A stretch of 64,000 bases of DNA from Panonychus citri (lineage: Eukaryota > Arthropoda > Arachnida > Trombidiformes > Tetranychidae), in the NCBI RefSeq assembly GCF_014898815.1, contig NW_026515545.1, positions 620,001 through 684,000 of the forward strand, given 5' to 3'. Shown here in pieces: positions 1 through 12,600 of the stretch. The notes under the pieces are model-generated. The model searched no databases. It saw only the letters and a program-made list of their open reading frames with translations, and was not told where the DNA came from. The translations under genes were made by a program, and so were the position numbers. Every line of letters starts with the position of its first letter. Positions within the stretch are counted from its first letter, which is position 1.

Positions 1-401
1 CAATGGAAGACAGAAAAAAGTTTATTCGACTTTTCTACAACTTTTCTCAGTAACTTTCGCCGAGTTATCAAGAAGTTATTTCAACCCGATAGATGAGTTT
101 TTCTCAATTAGTTTTCATTTCCATTAAAAAATTTCTACTGAAAATGCTAAATGTTTGTTTTGTAATCGCCGATTTTTATTCATGTTAATATTTTAGAGAA
201 TCGATTTCATTTTTTTTTATTCATTTGAATTTACCGCTTTTCCAAAATTTTCCATAGTTACGATAATTAACCCAAATGGTTTCTAACAACATTGACCAGT
301 GTGTTTAAATTGTTTGGTTTAATTTTTGTTAGTTAATTGTCTTGATTAATCTATTGAATTTTTTTTTCATTTCTCTTAGTTAACTAATTTCTTCTCCTAA
401 C
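1..401 (+). promoter_or_regulatory. 5' flank and probable 5' UTR of the NudC-like gene
   Basis: No coding sequence seen. A pyrimidine stretch followed by TTCTCTTAG at 371-379 looks like a 3' splice site, so the leader may be spliced just before the start codon at 402. An in-frame TAA at 381-383 excludes an N-terminal extension directly upstream in the unspliced sequence. No clear TATA box was found. Confidence 0.35.
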
Positions 402-1061
402 ATGATGACATCCGAAGGTGACAATATTCCTATTTCAGAGGCAAGCGAATCAAATGAAGATAATCCCAATTTGTTACCACCCAATTCTGGTAATGGAAGT
501 GATTTACCTAATTACCGGTGGACACAAACACTTTCAGAAATTGATTTAAAGGTTCCTTTAGATTTACCTGTAAAATCTAGAGATTGTCTTGTTAAATTTG
601 AAAAGAAACATCTTACAGTTGGATTAAAAGGTAAAAAATTTTCTTTTTCTTCATCTTGGATTGAAATTTGATTGAGTTTTTTTTCTTCCCTTCTCTTAAT
701 CTTAGGTCAACCTCCAATAATCGATGGAGATCTTTTTGCTCCAATTAAAATTGAAGAATGTTTTTGGACTTTAGAAGGTAAAACATTGAGTTTATCATTG
801 GAAAAGATTAACAAAATGGAATGGTGGAATAAATTAGTCTCTGGAGATCCTGAGCTCGATACTAAAAAGATAAATCCAGAGCCTTCTAAACTCGGTGATC
901 TTGATGGTGAAACAAGAGCAATGGTTGAGAAAATGATGTTTGACCAAAGGCAAAAGGAATTGGGTCTACCTACATCAGAAGAATCAAAGAAACAGGAGAT
1001 TCTGGCTAAATTCATGAAAGATCATCCAGAAATGGATTTCAGTAAATGCAAATTCAATTAA
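402..1061 (+). CDS. nudC: NudC-family nuclear distribution / Hsp90 co-chaperone, short form
   Basis: Two exons, 402-630 and 706-1061, joined across a 75-bp GT-AG intron in phase 1, give 194 residues. The central part (about 35-125) is a CS (p23-like) domain beginning NYRWTQTLSEIDLKVPL and containing GQPPIIDGDL. It is followed by the family C-terminal block EKINKMEWWNKLV, the KKINPEPSKLGDLDGETRAMV region and the ending MDFSKCKFN. NudC proteins act with dynein/LIS1 and Hsp90 in nuclear migration and protein folding in the cytoplasm. Animal NudC is usually about 330 residues with an N-terminal dimerisation region and coiled coil. Here only about 35 acidic, Ser/Asn-rich residues precede the CS domain, and an upstream in-frame stop supports this start, so the N-terminal half is missing or lies in an unseen alternative exon. 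Family assignment is firm; the short form is an observation. Confidence 0.93.
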
Positions 1062-1271
1062 TCATCTACTCAGTGACAATTTGATAATCAACTTCTCCTT
1101 CGTTCCGATGTTTGTTTTTCCTTTTTTTTCTTAATGAATCTTCAGCTTATTGAATTGGTCTTTTCTTGTGATGAATCATATTAATCACTTGGCAATATGT
1201 TAATTAACGTTAATTATCCCAAAAAGTGATCACAATTAATGACTCAATAATATGAGTTTACATTGTTTATC

Positions 1272-1277
1272 AATAAA
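1272..1277 (+). terminator. Polyadenylation signal AATAAA of nudC
   Basis: AATAAA lies 211 bp downstream of the nudC stop codon, in an AT-rich 3' region. Plausible cleavage signal; no transcript evidence. Confidence 0.45.
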
Positions 1278-1732
1278 AGCCAACATAATATTTTACCAAT
1301 TACCACATGAATGACAAATCACTTTAAGTGTTTCATCAATCTCATCATCTAATTTTCCATAGTAATTTAATTATCCTTTATTCTGATTAATTTAATTCTC
1401 TATTTTCAACACACACACACATTTCTCTTTCTTTTTTTCCCTCTTTCTCCTTCTCTTTCTATTTTCTCTTTCTTCCCAAATCACATTGTTTACATGACAA
1501 TCTCTCAACTGAATGAGGTGAATCATGACCCGAGGGTTTGTTCAAATTAAGATAATTGTTCAATCTCAATGATTCCAAATGGAAAACAACTAACCATTGA
1601 CCCATTAACCATCTTCCATTAATTATTATTACCTGTTGTCTCGATTAATTATTGGGATCGAAACAATTTAATTCCTAATATATAATTTACAATATGTTCT
1701 GCTGTCATTACCAATTGAGAACCTAAATTTTA

Positions 1733-1802
1733 CTCTCTCTCTCTCTCTCTCTTTTGGGTTAATTTAATTGTGACATTACTCAAATCAAATCAAATCAAAT
1801 CA
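1733..1802. repeat. CT microsatellite and CAAAT pentamer run
   Basis: A (CT)n run of about 20 bp at 1733-1752 is followed 28 bp later by four tandem CAAAT units at 1781-1802. Simple-sequence DNA without visible coding role. Confidence 0.8.
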
Positions 1803-2210
1803 ACAATCATCTTTATCTCCAAACAAAACATTTGTCCACTTGAGCAATTGATACAATCAGTTGGTCAACAATTAATCTCATCACCATCGAGTTGTTTTCC
1901 TTTTACCATAACGGTTTCTTTTTGTTTACCTTTTTCATTGTGAGTAAAACTGTTTGACTCTTTTGATGGATCAGAATTTAAATATTTTCCTTTATTGATA
2001 ATTTCTTTTCCTTTGCTTAATTAGATCTTCAACATTGGAAAATCATCTTATCACCAACACTTTGGTTGCTCATTAGAATTAATCTCATTAGAAAGAAAAA
2101 TTCATTCCCATTTGGTGGTAATTTTGTATTTTCCATCAATCATCTATTATCATGTGAGTATTTTAATTCTCAATGAAATTATTTCTTGTTCTTTTTTTAT
2201 TCCACAAAAT

Positions 2211-2601
2211 GTCAAATGACTTCGAGGAATCACAATCTCATTTAGAGAGAATCAGATCTCAGTTCGAGTGAACGTAAAATCTTTAAGCTTAGCTCGTTTA
2301 ATCTCTGGACTCAAATAGGTCGAACTAAATCTCACTTACTCCGAATGAGATCGCATTTCGAGTGAATACCTAAGGTAAATTGTATTCACTTGGACTGGTC
2401 ATAAACTTTAAACTGGTTTCGAATATTTTAGCCATAGGATATTCTACATACTAATGTCCATAAAATGTTCACTCGAAATACGTTCTCATTCTGAGCAAGT
2501 GAGATTTGGTTCGCTCGTTTTTCGTTGTCCAGATTAACAAAAAACCTAAAGAGATTATCGTTCACACCATTGAGATTGTGATTCACTCGAAGTCATTTGA
2601 C
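2211..2601. mobile_element. Fold-back (long inverted repeat) element, MITE-like
   Basis: The ends are inverted copies: GTCAAATGACTTCGAG at 2211 and its reverse complement ending at 2601. The inverted similarity continues inward: the block CGAACTAAATCTCACTTACT near 2321 is mirrored by AAGTGAGATTTGGTTCG near 2498, giving two arms of about 160 bp around a short centre. No ORF inside and no clear target-site duplication. It lies about 300 bp upstream of the P5CS start, possibly in a 5' UTR intron. A non-autonomous fold-back transposon is the best reading; its superfamily is unknown. Confidence 0.75.
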
Positions 2602-2898
2602 TGTATGATCTCAATTAGTTGAAGCTTATCTTGTTCTACCTTTCAAACCAAACAATTATTCTTCATTGATTGTAATCAATTCTCTGATTTTCCCACTCTT
2701 AATCAACTACACTAGAAATTTATATTGTCCCGTTTAGACTCTTCTAATCAACATGCCAGTGATTTTGATTCTTAAACATAAGTTGTCTTGATCTGTAACA
2801 TTTTCTCATTTCATTTTACTCTTTCAACCTGATTGTCAATATATTCAATTCTAACTGTTAATTTTTAATCCATTTCTCTTTTTCTCTCTCTTCCAAAA

Positions 2899-5800
2899 AT
2901 GCCATCAATCGATGGATCCGATTCACTTTCAAACGGACATCAACTGCTTTCCCATTCTAATGGTCAATCTAATGGTTTAATCGGTTTTCATCCTGTTTTA
3001 AGAGCGATGGCGAAAAGTTCAACCAATGGATCAACAAGTAAAGTGGCTTATGAGAATCGTGATGAACTTCACAAAGCTCAAAGGATCGTAGTTAAGGTTG
3101 GAAGTGCTGTTCTAACCCGTGAAGATCAGTGTGGCTTTGCTCTTGGAAGATTAGCATCGATTGTTGAACAAGTCTCTGAACTTCGTAACAAGGGTAAAGA
3201 TGTGATCATTGTGACCAGTGGAGCGGTTGCTTTGGGTAAACAGAAAATCGCCACCGAGCTAAAAATGTCCCAATCAATGAGACAAACAATCCGACAATTA
3301 ACCAGTGAATCAACTTCTGGTATTCAATCCTCAGCTCCTCAGGTTCGAGCTGCTGCAGCCATTGGACAAAGTAACCTAATGGCTCTTTACGACACCATGT
3401 TTGTTCAATATGGAGTTAAAATAGCCCAAGTATTGGCCACAAAGAGCGATTTCCATAATCCAATAAGTCGAATCAATTTGAGTTACACTATCGATGATTT
3501 ACTTCACCTAAGTATTGTCCCAATCGTCAATACCAATGACGTTATTGTTTCCCCAATGATGCCTGATCATCCAGAGATAATCATCGAACCAGAAACAGGA
3601 CCAAAAGAGGTAAAAATAACAACAAACATTAAAATTCAAAAAACAGAGTTATTAATATAAATTATTTCTTCTCCACCAGCAAGCAATTATGGTCCATGAC
3701 AATGATAGTTTAGCCGCTTTACTTTCCGTTGAAATTGGTGCTGATTTACTAATCATTTTATCAGATGTTGATGGTGTTTACACTGCCCCACCAGACCAAC
3801 AAGGATCTAAATTGATAAACATTTACTCGACCAACAGTGAGAATCCTGTTACTTTTGGCAGTAGTAACAAAGTTGGAACTGGTGGAATGAAGTCTAAAGT
3901 GGACGCTGCCTCTTGGGCATTAGATCGAGGAGTGACCACTGTTATTTGCAATGGACACGAGACGAATGCAATTAAAAGAATCGTCGATGGATACAAAATT
4001 GGAACCTTTTTCACCAATTATCGAGAAGAGGTTTCATCAGTTGAAATTTTAGCTGCCAAAGGTAAATAAAGAAGTTACCTTTGTCCGATTAAGCAATAAT
4101 CAACGCGAATTTATTTGATTTCATAGCTCGTATTGGTGGTGCAAAATTGGCATCTTTAAAGCCGGAAGAAAGAGCCGACATCCTGGAAACTATTGCGAAT
4201 CTTTTGACCGAGAATAAATCGGAAATACTGGCTGCTAATAAAAAGGATTTAAAACAAGCAACAGAATCAGGTAACTATTAATATAATTACTTAGTGTAAA
4301 ATATTGACCACTAATTGTTTTCTTCATCATTATTAAGGTTTAGCTCCTGTTTTATTATCCAGATTGAAGTTGGATGAAAAAAGCTGAAAAGTTTATCCGA
4401 TGGATTGAAATCAATAGCAGAGAAATCAAAGTTGATGTTGAATCGAGTGATTAAAGAGACAATTATCGCCGATAATTTGATCTTGAAACAAATAACTGTC
4501 CCTATTGGAAATATTTTAATAATTTTCGAGTCACGACCTGATTGTCTTCCACAAATCGCCGGCCTATCAATCGCAACGGGAAATGGAATCATATTGAAAG
4601 GAGGAAAAGAAGCCAATCATTCAAACCAATTTCTTTGGCAACTTATCCAAAAGGCACTTTCAAAATATCATGTTGAAGATTCTGTTGCATTGGTAAATAT
4701 TAACAATCTAAATATTAATTCATATATCAAAGTTCAACTGGTTAATATTAAGAGTTATAAAGAGTATTGATTGTTACATGTGATCGGGTATTTTAGAATG
4801 AGGAAGTCCCATCAAAACACTAAGAACGAAAAAAACCCAAAGGAAAGTTTTCTAATTGAATGTGTTGACAATTTAGATAATTTTTATTTACTTTTGATTT
4901 TCTGTGGATAAAGAGCAGTTAATTGTGTTACTAATTATAACCAAAATCACTTGAACATTTGTGATACAAATGAAAACACATGAATTTAAGATGTGATCTG
5001 ATGGGAAAATGTCTCAATTACTTAGTATTCAAAGAAATTCTTATCAGGATTACCATGAAAATAATGAATAAACCCAAGGTAATTTTGACTTTTTTCTGAT
5101 TAATCTTTAGGTTAATACCCGGGAAGAGATTGGCGAGTTAATTACATTGGAAAGTCACATTGATCTAATTATTCCCCGTGGGTCATATGATCTTGTTCGT
5201 AGTATTAAAGAAAAGGCTGGTACTATTCCCGTTCTTGGACATTCTGAAGGAGTTTGTCATGTTTATGTTGATAAAGATGCCGATCTAAAGAAAGCAATTG
5301 ATATTGGTAAATATCTCATCAAATTGTTAAGATTGAGTATCCGATTGAGTATACGATTATTAATTTTCATTCAAATTCTCTGTTTTATTCTAATAGTTAT
5401 CGATTCCAAATGTGATTATCCTTCTGCTTGCAATGCAATGGAAACTCTTTTACTTCACAAATCTTTAGTTAATAGCGACTTTTTCCTTAAACTTTGCAAT
5501 GAATTAAAAGCCAAAGGGGTGACAGTTCATTCTGGACCTAAACTTGTTTCTATCTTGACCTTTGCTCCACCTTTAACTGATTCATTGAAAAAAGAGTATG
5601 GAACCTTAGATTGTACCATTGAACTGGTCGACGATGTGGAAGAAGCAATTACGCATATCAATACTTTCGGAAGTGGTCACACCGATGTTATTATCTCAGA
5701 AAATGGTAAATTTCGTCAGGAAACTCGGTGTTGCGATTATTGTGAATATCAGTTCTGACCTTTAACTTTCTATTTTTTTTCCTTTTCAGATGAAACAACC

Positions 5801-6127
5801 TCTTTATTCACTTCGAGAGTCGACAGTGCCTGTTGTTTTCACAACTGTAGTTCTCGATTTGCTGATGGCTATCGATTTGGTCTTGGTGAGTTCTCATCTT
5901 AATTTCTTTTCAAGGATTTAATAGTTTACTAATCATTTACACATTTTCCATCAATAGGTGCTGAAGTCGGAATCAGTACAGGCAAAATTCATGCCCGAGG
6001 ACCTGTTGGGATGGAAGGTCTCTTATCAACAAAATGGATTCTCACTGGAAGTGGGCAAACAGTTCAAAACTTCACGGAAGGAGTTTATCAATATAAACAC
6101 ATCGAGGTTCAACCAAAAAACAACTAA
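2899..6127 (+). CDS. P5CS: Delta-1-pyrroline-5-carboxylate synthase (glutamate 5-kinase + gamma-glutamyl phosphate reductase)
   Basis: Bifunctional enzyme making glutamate-semialdehyde/P5C from glutamate with ATP and NADPH, the committed step to proline and ornithine. Eight exons fit GT-AG introns: 2899-3609, 3680-4061, 4127-4270, 4338-4692, 5111-5306, 5397-5705, 5790-5885, 5958-6127, about 787 residues (family about 795). The kinase half shows RIVVKVGSAVLTRED, VTSGAVALGKQ, VNTNDVIV, HDNDSLAA and SDVDGVY. The reductase half shows the phosphate-binding FESRPDCLPQ, LKGGKEANHSN and the catalytic cysteine in YPSACNAMETLL. It ends in ARGPVGMEGLLSTKW. Exon 4 has a one-base frameshift: a six-A run at 4377-4382 must have seven A for the frame to continue, otherwise TGA follows at once. 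All other exons are intact, so an assembly error or a recent lesion is likely. The N-terminus is Ser/Asn-rich with few Arg, so mitochondrial targeting is not obvious. Confidence 0.95.
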
Positions 6128-6293
6128 ATCAATTCGAAAGTTTCGAGAAGTTGATAGAAAATGAGAAAAAATTCAATTCATTTGTACTCAATGTTCAAAG
6201 TGCCTAATCGATTTGTATTTTTTTTATTGATTATCTAAAATTTGACTGCAATAGATCAAATTTAATTAATCTCCCTTACCAACTTTTCCGTTC

Positions 6294-6299
6294 AATAAA
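6294..6299 (+). terminator. Polyadenylation signal AATAAA of P5CS
   Basis: AATAAA 167 bp after the P5CS stop codon in an AT-rich 3' UTR. Confidence 0.5.
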
Positions 6300-6659
6300 C
6301 AATTAAATTGTTACAACTTATCTTATTGAATCTTCATCAGGATGTTTACTTTCTCGACCCAATTCTAGATTTGAATTGAACCTATTCAGTTGATCATCAT
6401 CTCACCATCAAAATTCATCCCTGATCTTTTTGTATTCTCATTAAATCGTCATTTTTTCGTTAAGTAGTCATATTAACCGTCTTGATTGTGCATCAGAGGA
6501 CTGAACTTGTTAATATGGCTACAATTAATGAACTTATCGCAAGCTTTGATAGCCATTTGATGGGAATTATAATTTAATTCTAATAATATGTCAAAGGGTA
6601 ACAATGTTAATATTTAATATAATATTTTCTCTGATAATTTTACAAGTTATAGTCTCGAA

Positions 6660-6665
6660 TTTATT
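6660..6665 (-). terminator. Possible polyadenylation signal of the glycosyltransferase gene
   Basis: TTTATT on the plus strand reads AATAAA on the minus strand, only about 13 nt after the stop codon at 6678-6680. That is unusually close, so a signal further downstream may be used instead. Confidence 0.3.
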
Positions 6666-6677
6666 TAATATGTACAA

Positions 6678-9600
6678 TCAAAAATGTATAACCAATTTAT
6701 TTTTCGATGGGAATGACCATCTATGGATAGAACTGATCTCAATACTTATATGACAATAATCAGGTTCCTCTTTTCTATCCAAAATCGTATATTGAACTGA
6801 GTTAAAACCATCACGAGTTGCCCGACGTTTCGCCATCCTGAGTAACGCAGTTCTAAAAAGAAATTAATGAAAAATAAAACAATCAGCTGAGTAATTATGA
6901 AAAAAATCGCGCAAACTACTCGACTAAATTAATGATTAAAATAAAATTTTCTCAATGCTAAATTCAAAGCTCTGATCTGTTACCTGACAATATCAGGGGA
7001 TTCCGCTCGATGGCTATGTTTTATCATTGTGTATCGTCCCACCGATTCGGGAGGTCGAGTTATATTCAGATTATGAAATTTTAATCTAAAACATTGAAGA
7101 GAATGAGATCAAATTAAAATCAAATTCAAATGACATATTTAAATAAGTATGAGTCTATTAAAGCAATTGACCAATAATTTGATTGACAAGAGCAACGAAC
7201 AAACTTTTAAAGTTTTATTAATAAAAAAAACTATTGAATTTCACAATTTATGCAAATAATAGTTGAACGATTTCCCAATAATTTTGTAATAAAAATGTAA
7301 TAATTTAATTTCAACTGTTTGGGTCAACTATCAATCAAAATGAATGTCAATTGGTAAGGACAATTTACTTTTATAGCCTTTTGGTTGGTTTTTATTACAC
7401 TGGTCATTTTACTGGTCATCATTATCAAGATAATGTTTGCAAGTTGGTTAAATCTATTCTGTCTCATTTCATTTAATAGATGAAATAATCGTAGAAAAAG
7501 TTTATAAAGAAACAATCAGGATAATCATCATGCTTATAAAATAGATGACCAGCTGATTGAGTTTCCATTGTTAAAAAATAATAATAAAGTCTAACTGGAC
7601 AGTTTAAATTGATTTATAATCATCATTATCATGATAACAGTCATTATATTGATTCTGATGGTCTAGTTTTAAAAGTAAACTATTTTATTTTTCAAGATGA
7701 TTATCATCATAAACATGATAATGATCAAATCATCAAGAAAGGACATTTTTTCCAAGGTGTAAAACGCATTATATTATATGAAAAGTTCATTATTTTCAGG
7801 ATTTATCACCATGTGTATTGACAAGACTGAGTTTCTAGTTTCTTATGACAACAAACTAAAATCAGAGTGAAATATGATCACCTAAGTGACAGAATTGATT
7901 GAATCGATTGCGATGATGATGATGATGATGCTTATATTCATTATCGTGTTCATGGTAAATTGTCATAATAAAGTTTCAATCTCAGGTAAGTAAGCAAATA
8001 AAATTTCACCATTTGAAAGTTAAACTTGATTGAATTTTTTTTCCTTTGGAAGTTACTTGAATTCAATCTCATATTTCAATTCAAGTTGAAAGTTTCTCAT
8101 GTCTCCACATAGATAACTTGATTTACCTTGATGATAATGATGATAAGCAAGATGAGAAACCTTTTTAAACAGTCAAATGGATGTTTAATGATCCAAAACC
8201 GGAACAAGTTCTAAGATTTTCACCATAATGATGTGGATCATCATGAAGATGATGCACTCATATTGATAATGGAAGATTAAAAGTCAGAGAAAAAAAATAT
8301 ATCTGAAAACTTTTTCTCTAAAGTTCATTTATCGACAGAATGTAAGATCAAATTCAGCTTAAGGTACACGAGAAAAGGAAAACGATCTAACAAAATAAGG
8401 ATCGATCACTTTAAATGAGTAAAAGTGCTAATAGCACATTAGCCAAAACTTGAAATTTCCAAATATTTTCGATGCTAATTTCTATAACACCAATCAGTCT
8501 GTTCATAAGGAGAATCGATAGCATTTTCATGCACGAGAAAGAGAGATTCAGGGGAACTAGGAAGTGGATCAAGATGAACAGAGGAAAAGCAAATGAACAA
8601 CTGATGATGATGAAGAAAAATATGAAATTTTGTAAAGTACTTTGGACTCACTTAACTTATTGAAGAGGCTTATTATCATTTATTTTTCTTCCATCTCCAT
8701 GTTCGAGAAAAAAACATCCCTACGAATATAAAAGAGGAATCGATTTTTTTTCTTCTCTTTATTCTGTATTTCGTTTTCATCCTCATCTTTTAACTTTTAC
8801 CTTCTCTTTCTCCATCATCATTTTCTCTCCTTATCATAATCTCTCTCTCGTTCTTTTTCATGCATTTTTCTCTTCGTGCTAGACTTTTCTTCCCTTCGAT
8901 TTCGAGATAATTTGTGTTTTTCCTTTTCTAATGATATTCGATTAGAACTTTTTTTTTCTTTTTACCATTTTTCTAAAGACATTAAACACAATTGGTTCAT
9001 TTATAATTATTCCAATTTTTTATCCATTCATTTTTTTCAACGAATAAAAATTAATCAGAATAACACCAATTAATTGATGTAATTGAATTAAAAGAAATTT
9101 GAAACGATATAGTTTTCATGTTTTCATCATTACTATTATGTGAAATGGTTGAACTTTAATTGTAATTAATTTACTCTGTTAGTAGTTAGGAGTGATTACA
9201 GTTTCATAATTAAATCGATTCTGAGATGAATTTATTATCATGATAGTCTCATCATTCATGATAAATAACTGAAGTTGCTGAAACTTTAACGAAGATAATT
9301 TTGCCTTATCCTGTATAAAGTGATTGTATTGATACTAAACAATCAGCTAATCATTTAGTTAAACAGTTTGAACCATTTGCGAGCGTGTTTTTGATCACTC
9401 TCAATCAATTCAATCTTGATCACTGTGACAAACAATTAGTTATTATCATTATGAATTGTCATCAGAATCAATAGAAATTGATTAATTGTAATCTCGAAAG
9501 GGTCAAAACTGGTCAAATGCTTAAGGTGTAATAATGAGAGTTATTTTGTTAAAAGGGAGGTGAAAATATGTCAGGTCAAGATGATGAAAATGATTCATTG

Positions 9601-12600
9601 AAACTGAATTTTATGATAAAATCAATAATGAGTTTTGTTATAATATTGTAATGATCCAAAATTGAAAAGGTTATCGAGAAAATTATCTAATGTTGATTTA
9701 GGTGTTCACTTAATTAGTTAGTCCAAAGTCGTTTTTAATTAAGAAATTGCTACGAGAAAAACAAACAAAGATCAAGGTGATAATGAAGGAAAAGTCAAGG
9801 TACCAGAATTGTAGACAGAGAAATAGAAAGAGAAAATTTTGATATAAAATAAGGTTGAATAACCAGTATAGTTAGTCTGGTTGTGGTCCCGATCTTAGTT
9901 GAAATTGGTTTGTGTGTGAGTATCCTCATCAAAGTGAAACGAAAAATTGTAATTTGTTTAATATCGAAATTGAGAAGAAATTAAAGTTTGTGTTAAGTGA
10001 AAATAAATCAATTTCAAATTTCATCATCAACCTCAACTTTTACATTTGGAGGTCCCACCGAGAGCTCAAGCCAGTGGTCAACTTTATCACCCTTGAGATC
10101 AAAACAACTTGGATATATTTATTCAGTCAATTTCCCCTTTCTCTTTGTGTCTTTGTGTTTCTTTACTTTATGACCTCAAGTCCTGACCTTGAAACACTAA
10201 CTTATTTCACCATGGCCGAAAGAAAACCCTTATCCTTGGCCCCACCTCGTGGTCCAAAAATACCATCGTTTAGTGGTGCTTTCAGCAATGAAGCACTTAA
10301 ATTCATCACCAAGTTCACCTCGTTGGCCCAAGTGTATGGCTGGAACGATAAGGAACGGCTCGATAGGGTAAGTCTGTATCTCGAAGACACTGCTGCTTCT
10401 TGGTTTCAACAAGACATTAGTCCACATCTAAGTGACCCTAATTATACTTGGGATGAATTTATATCTGATTTCAAATCGACCTTCTTACCCTCCGAGTATG
10501 AATCATATATTAATCAACAATTATCGAGTAGAAAACAACGTTCAGATGAACCGGTCACTAAATTTATAATCGATGTCAAAGAATTATGCAGTAAATTAAA
10601 TAAGAATGAGAAAGAAACAATGCGTTATCTCTTCGAAGGTGTTAGGGCCGATATTAAGACCGTTTTATATGGACTAAATCCAACTACGATAAAAGAATTT
10701 ACCGATCATGCAAAAAATTTGGAGCGAAATTCTAATAATACCACAAATCCTGAGGTCGCTGAATTGAAACAGATGATCATGGAGTTAAAAAATGGACTAA
10801 CCATGAGAACTACCCGAGTTAACCAGATAGAACCAGATTCATCCAGAAACGGTAAGCCTATAATCTGTTACTATTGTAACAAAGTAGGCCATATTCAGGC
10901 CAACTGTTATTTCCGTATCCGTGACCAAGGCGCAAGCGCCAATCAACAAAGGCCTTTGTTCACCTCTAATCATCAACCAAATCGACCATTCCCAACTCAC
11001 CCTCAACCCAGTTACCCTCATCCAAGATACCAACCACCCAATTACCCACCGTATTCGCCCTTTTCCCAATTACCCTATTCTCATAATCAAACCCAAGCCC
11101 AAAGTTCCACCAACAATCACTCATTTCATAACTACCCATATCAAAACCAAACCTCGTCTAATCAGTTACCCCCAGTGAACCGCCCGCAACAATATCCTCT
11201 GAATCATCATCATCGAGACCATCAAGTGAACCAACCAGTGACCCATCGACCGAACCCAGTGAACGTTCAGCAACCTTATAGTGCTGGTCACCCTCCACCG
11301 CCTCCCAGGGCAAACTGTTTAAGTGATTATGATGAAAATTACATTTTCATTCAGTGCTCAGTGAATAATAGAAAATTAAGAGGCCTCATCGACACGGGAT
11401 CAACCGTTTCCATCATCAAACAAGCATGGGCTGATCCGAATCAAATCCAATATTATGGCGGCCCCGCAGTTAAATCGGCAAGTGGTCATTGTTTGAACAT
11501 CATCGGTCGCACCAGGTTATTAATAACCGCCGGATCTCTAACCGTAGGAGTTTGGACCAACCTTCTGGTTGTTGACGATTCTTTCGCTTATGATCTTCTT
11601 CTTGGAAACAATTTCAACCGAGCAGCGAGACTCCAGTTAGACCTTGGAACCATGGAGTTAGTCCACCAGTCCACCAATGATGATAAGTACCCTGGAAAAG
11701 TTTTCATTACGAATTTAGATAAAAATAACCTTTGTTATAGTCCCACCGTAGATTTAGAGAATGGGTTAGTCCCATTAAATTTTGATGTAATTGATGAAAA
11801 TAACCACGACACAGACCATTGCTTGATAGTTGAAACCGTAAATGATGTCGAAATGTTGCATGAGTGGAATTACTTTGACTTTTCACTTGAATCATCTCAT
11901 GAAGTTTTCAATTTAGACTTAGAGGTTAGTCCAAGTCCTGTTAGTCCGAATAATTTCATTCCGAAAATAGTTAGTCCAATCGAAGTTAGTCCAATTCAAG
12001 TTGTCTCATTTAATTCTGATCTTAGTTCTGAGTTTTATTGTGGGAACCCCGAACAATCAAACTTAGTCGTCGATAAACAACTAGAACTAAATCAATGTCT
12101 TCCATATAATTCGTATGAATGTCCAACGCAGTTTTCCCTTATCGATTATGACTGTAATGAAAATGAAAAGTATGTCAGTCCAGCATGTTTTAATCAAAAT
12201 GAGTCAGAGATCAATGATTTTAAACCCGCACATTCGGAATTTGTTAACCAACAGTCAGCAATTCCAACACCTTCACCCCTATCATCCTCATCACCTCCCT
12301 TACCCTCAGCATCCTCTTCATCATCGACCAAAGACGAACTTGAAGTATACCATTTGAAGAATGAACAAGAGAAAATAGTAAGAGAGACATTGGACGAGTT
12401 TAGTCCAGCTTTCGCTTTCGATAAGTCTAATTTAGGAAATTGTACATTATTTTACAATACAATTGTTACTGGAAATTCCAATCCAATTCATAGTCATTCA
12501 GCCTATTCGCAAATAATATTAGAAACACAAAGGGAGTCACCTTCAGCTGGCAATCCTTCATGCAATAGACCCAAAGTTAAGAACAGTTGATCCTAATCCA

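Larger units (their letters stand above)
1062..2210. other. Intergenic region between nudC and P5CS
   Basis: No ORF with recognisable content. It holds a CT dinucleotide run (1733-1752), a CAAAT pentamer run (1781-1802) and pyrimidine-rich stretches. A GTGAGT at about 2155 could be the donor of a 5' UTR intron of the following P5CS gene; no clear matching acceptor was settled on. Confidence 0.5.
6128..6677. other. Convergent 3' intergenic region between P5CS and the glycosyltransferase gene
   Basis: A 550-bp spacer between two genes that run towards each other. It carries the P5CS AATAAA at 6294-6299 and, at 6533-6552, a near-palindrome around AAGCTT that recurs in the LTR element at 14745-14763. 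No ORF of note. Confidence 0.6.

Noticed and set aside
9912..10211. N-terminal extension of the gag ORF into the 5' LTR
   Set aside because: It would need a GTG start within the LTR; the same sequence occurs in the 3' LTR (15125). The ATG at 10212 has a strong context after the primer site.
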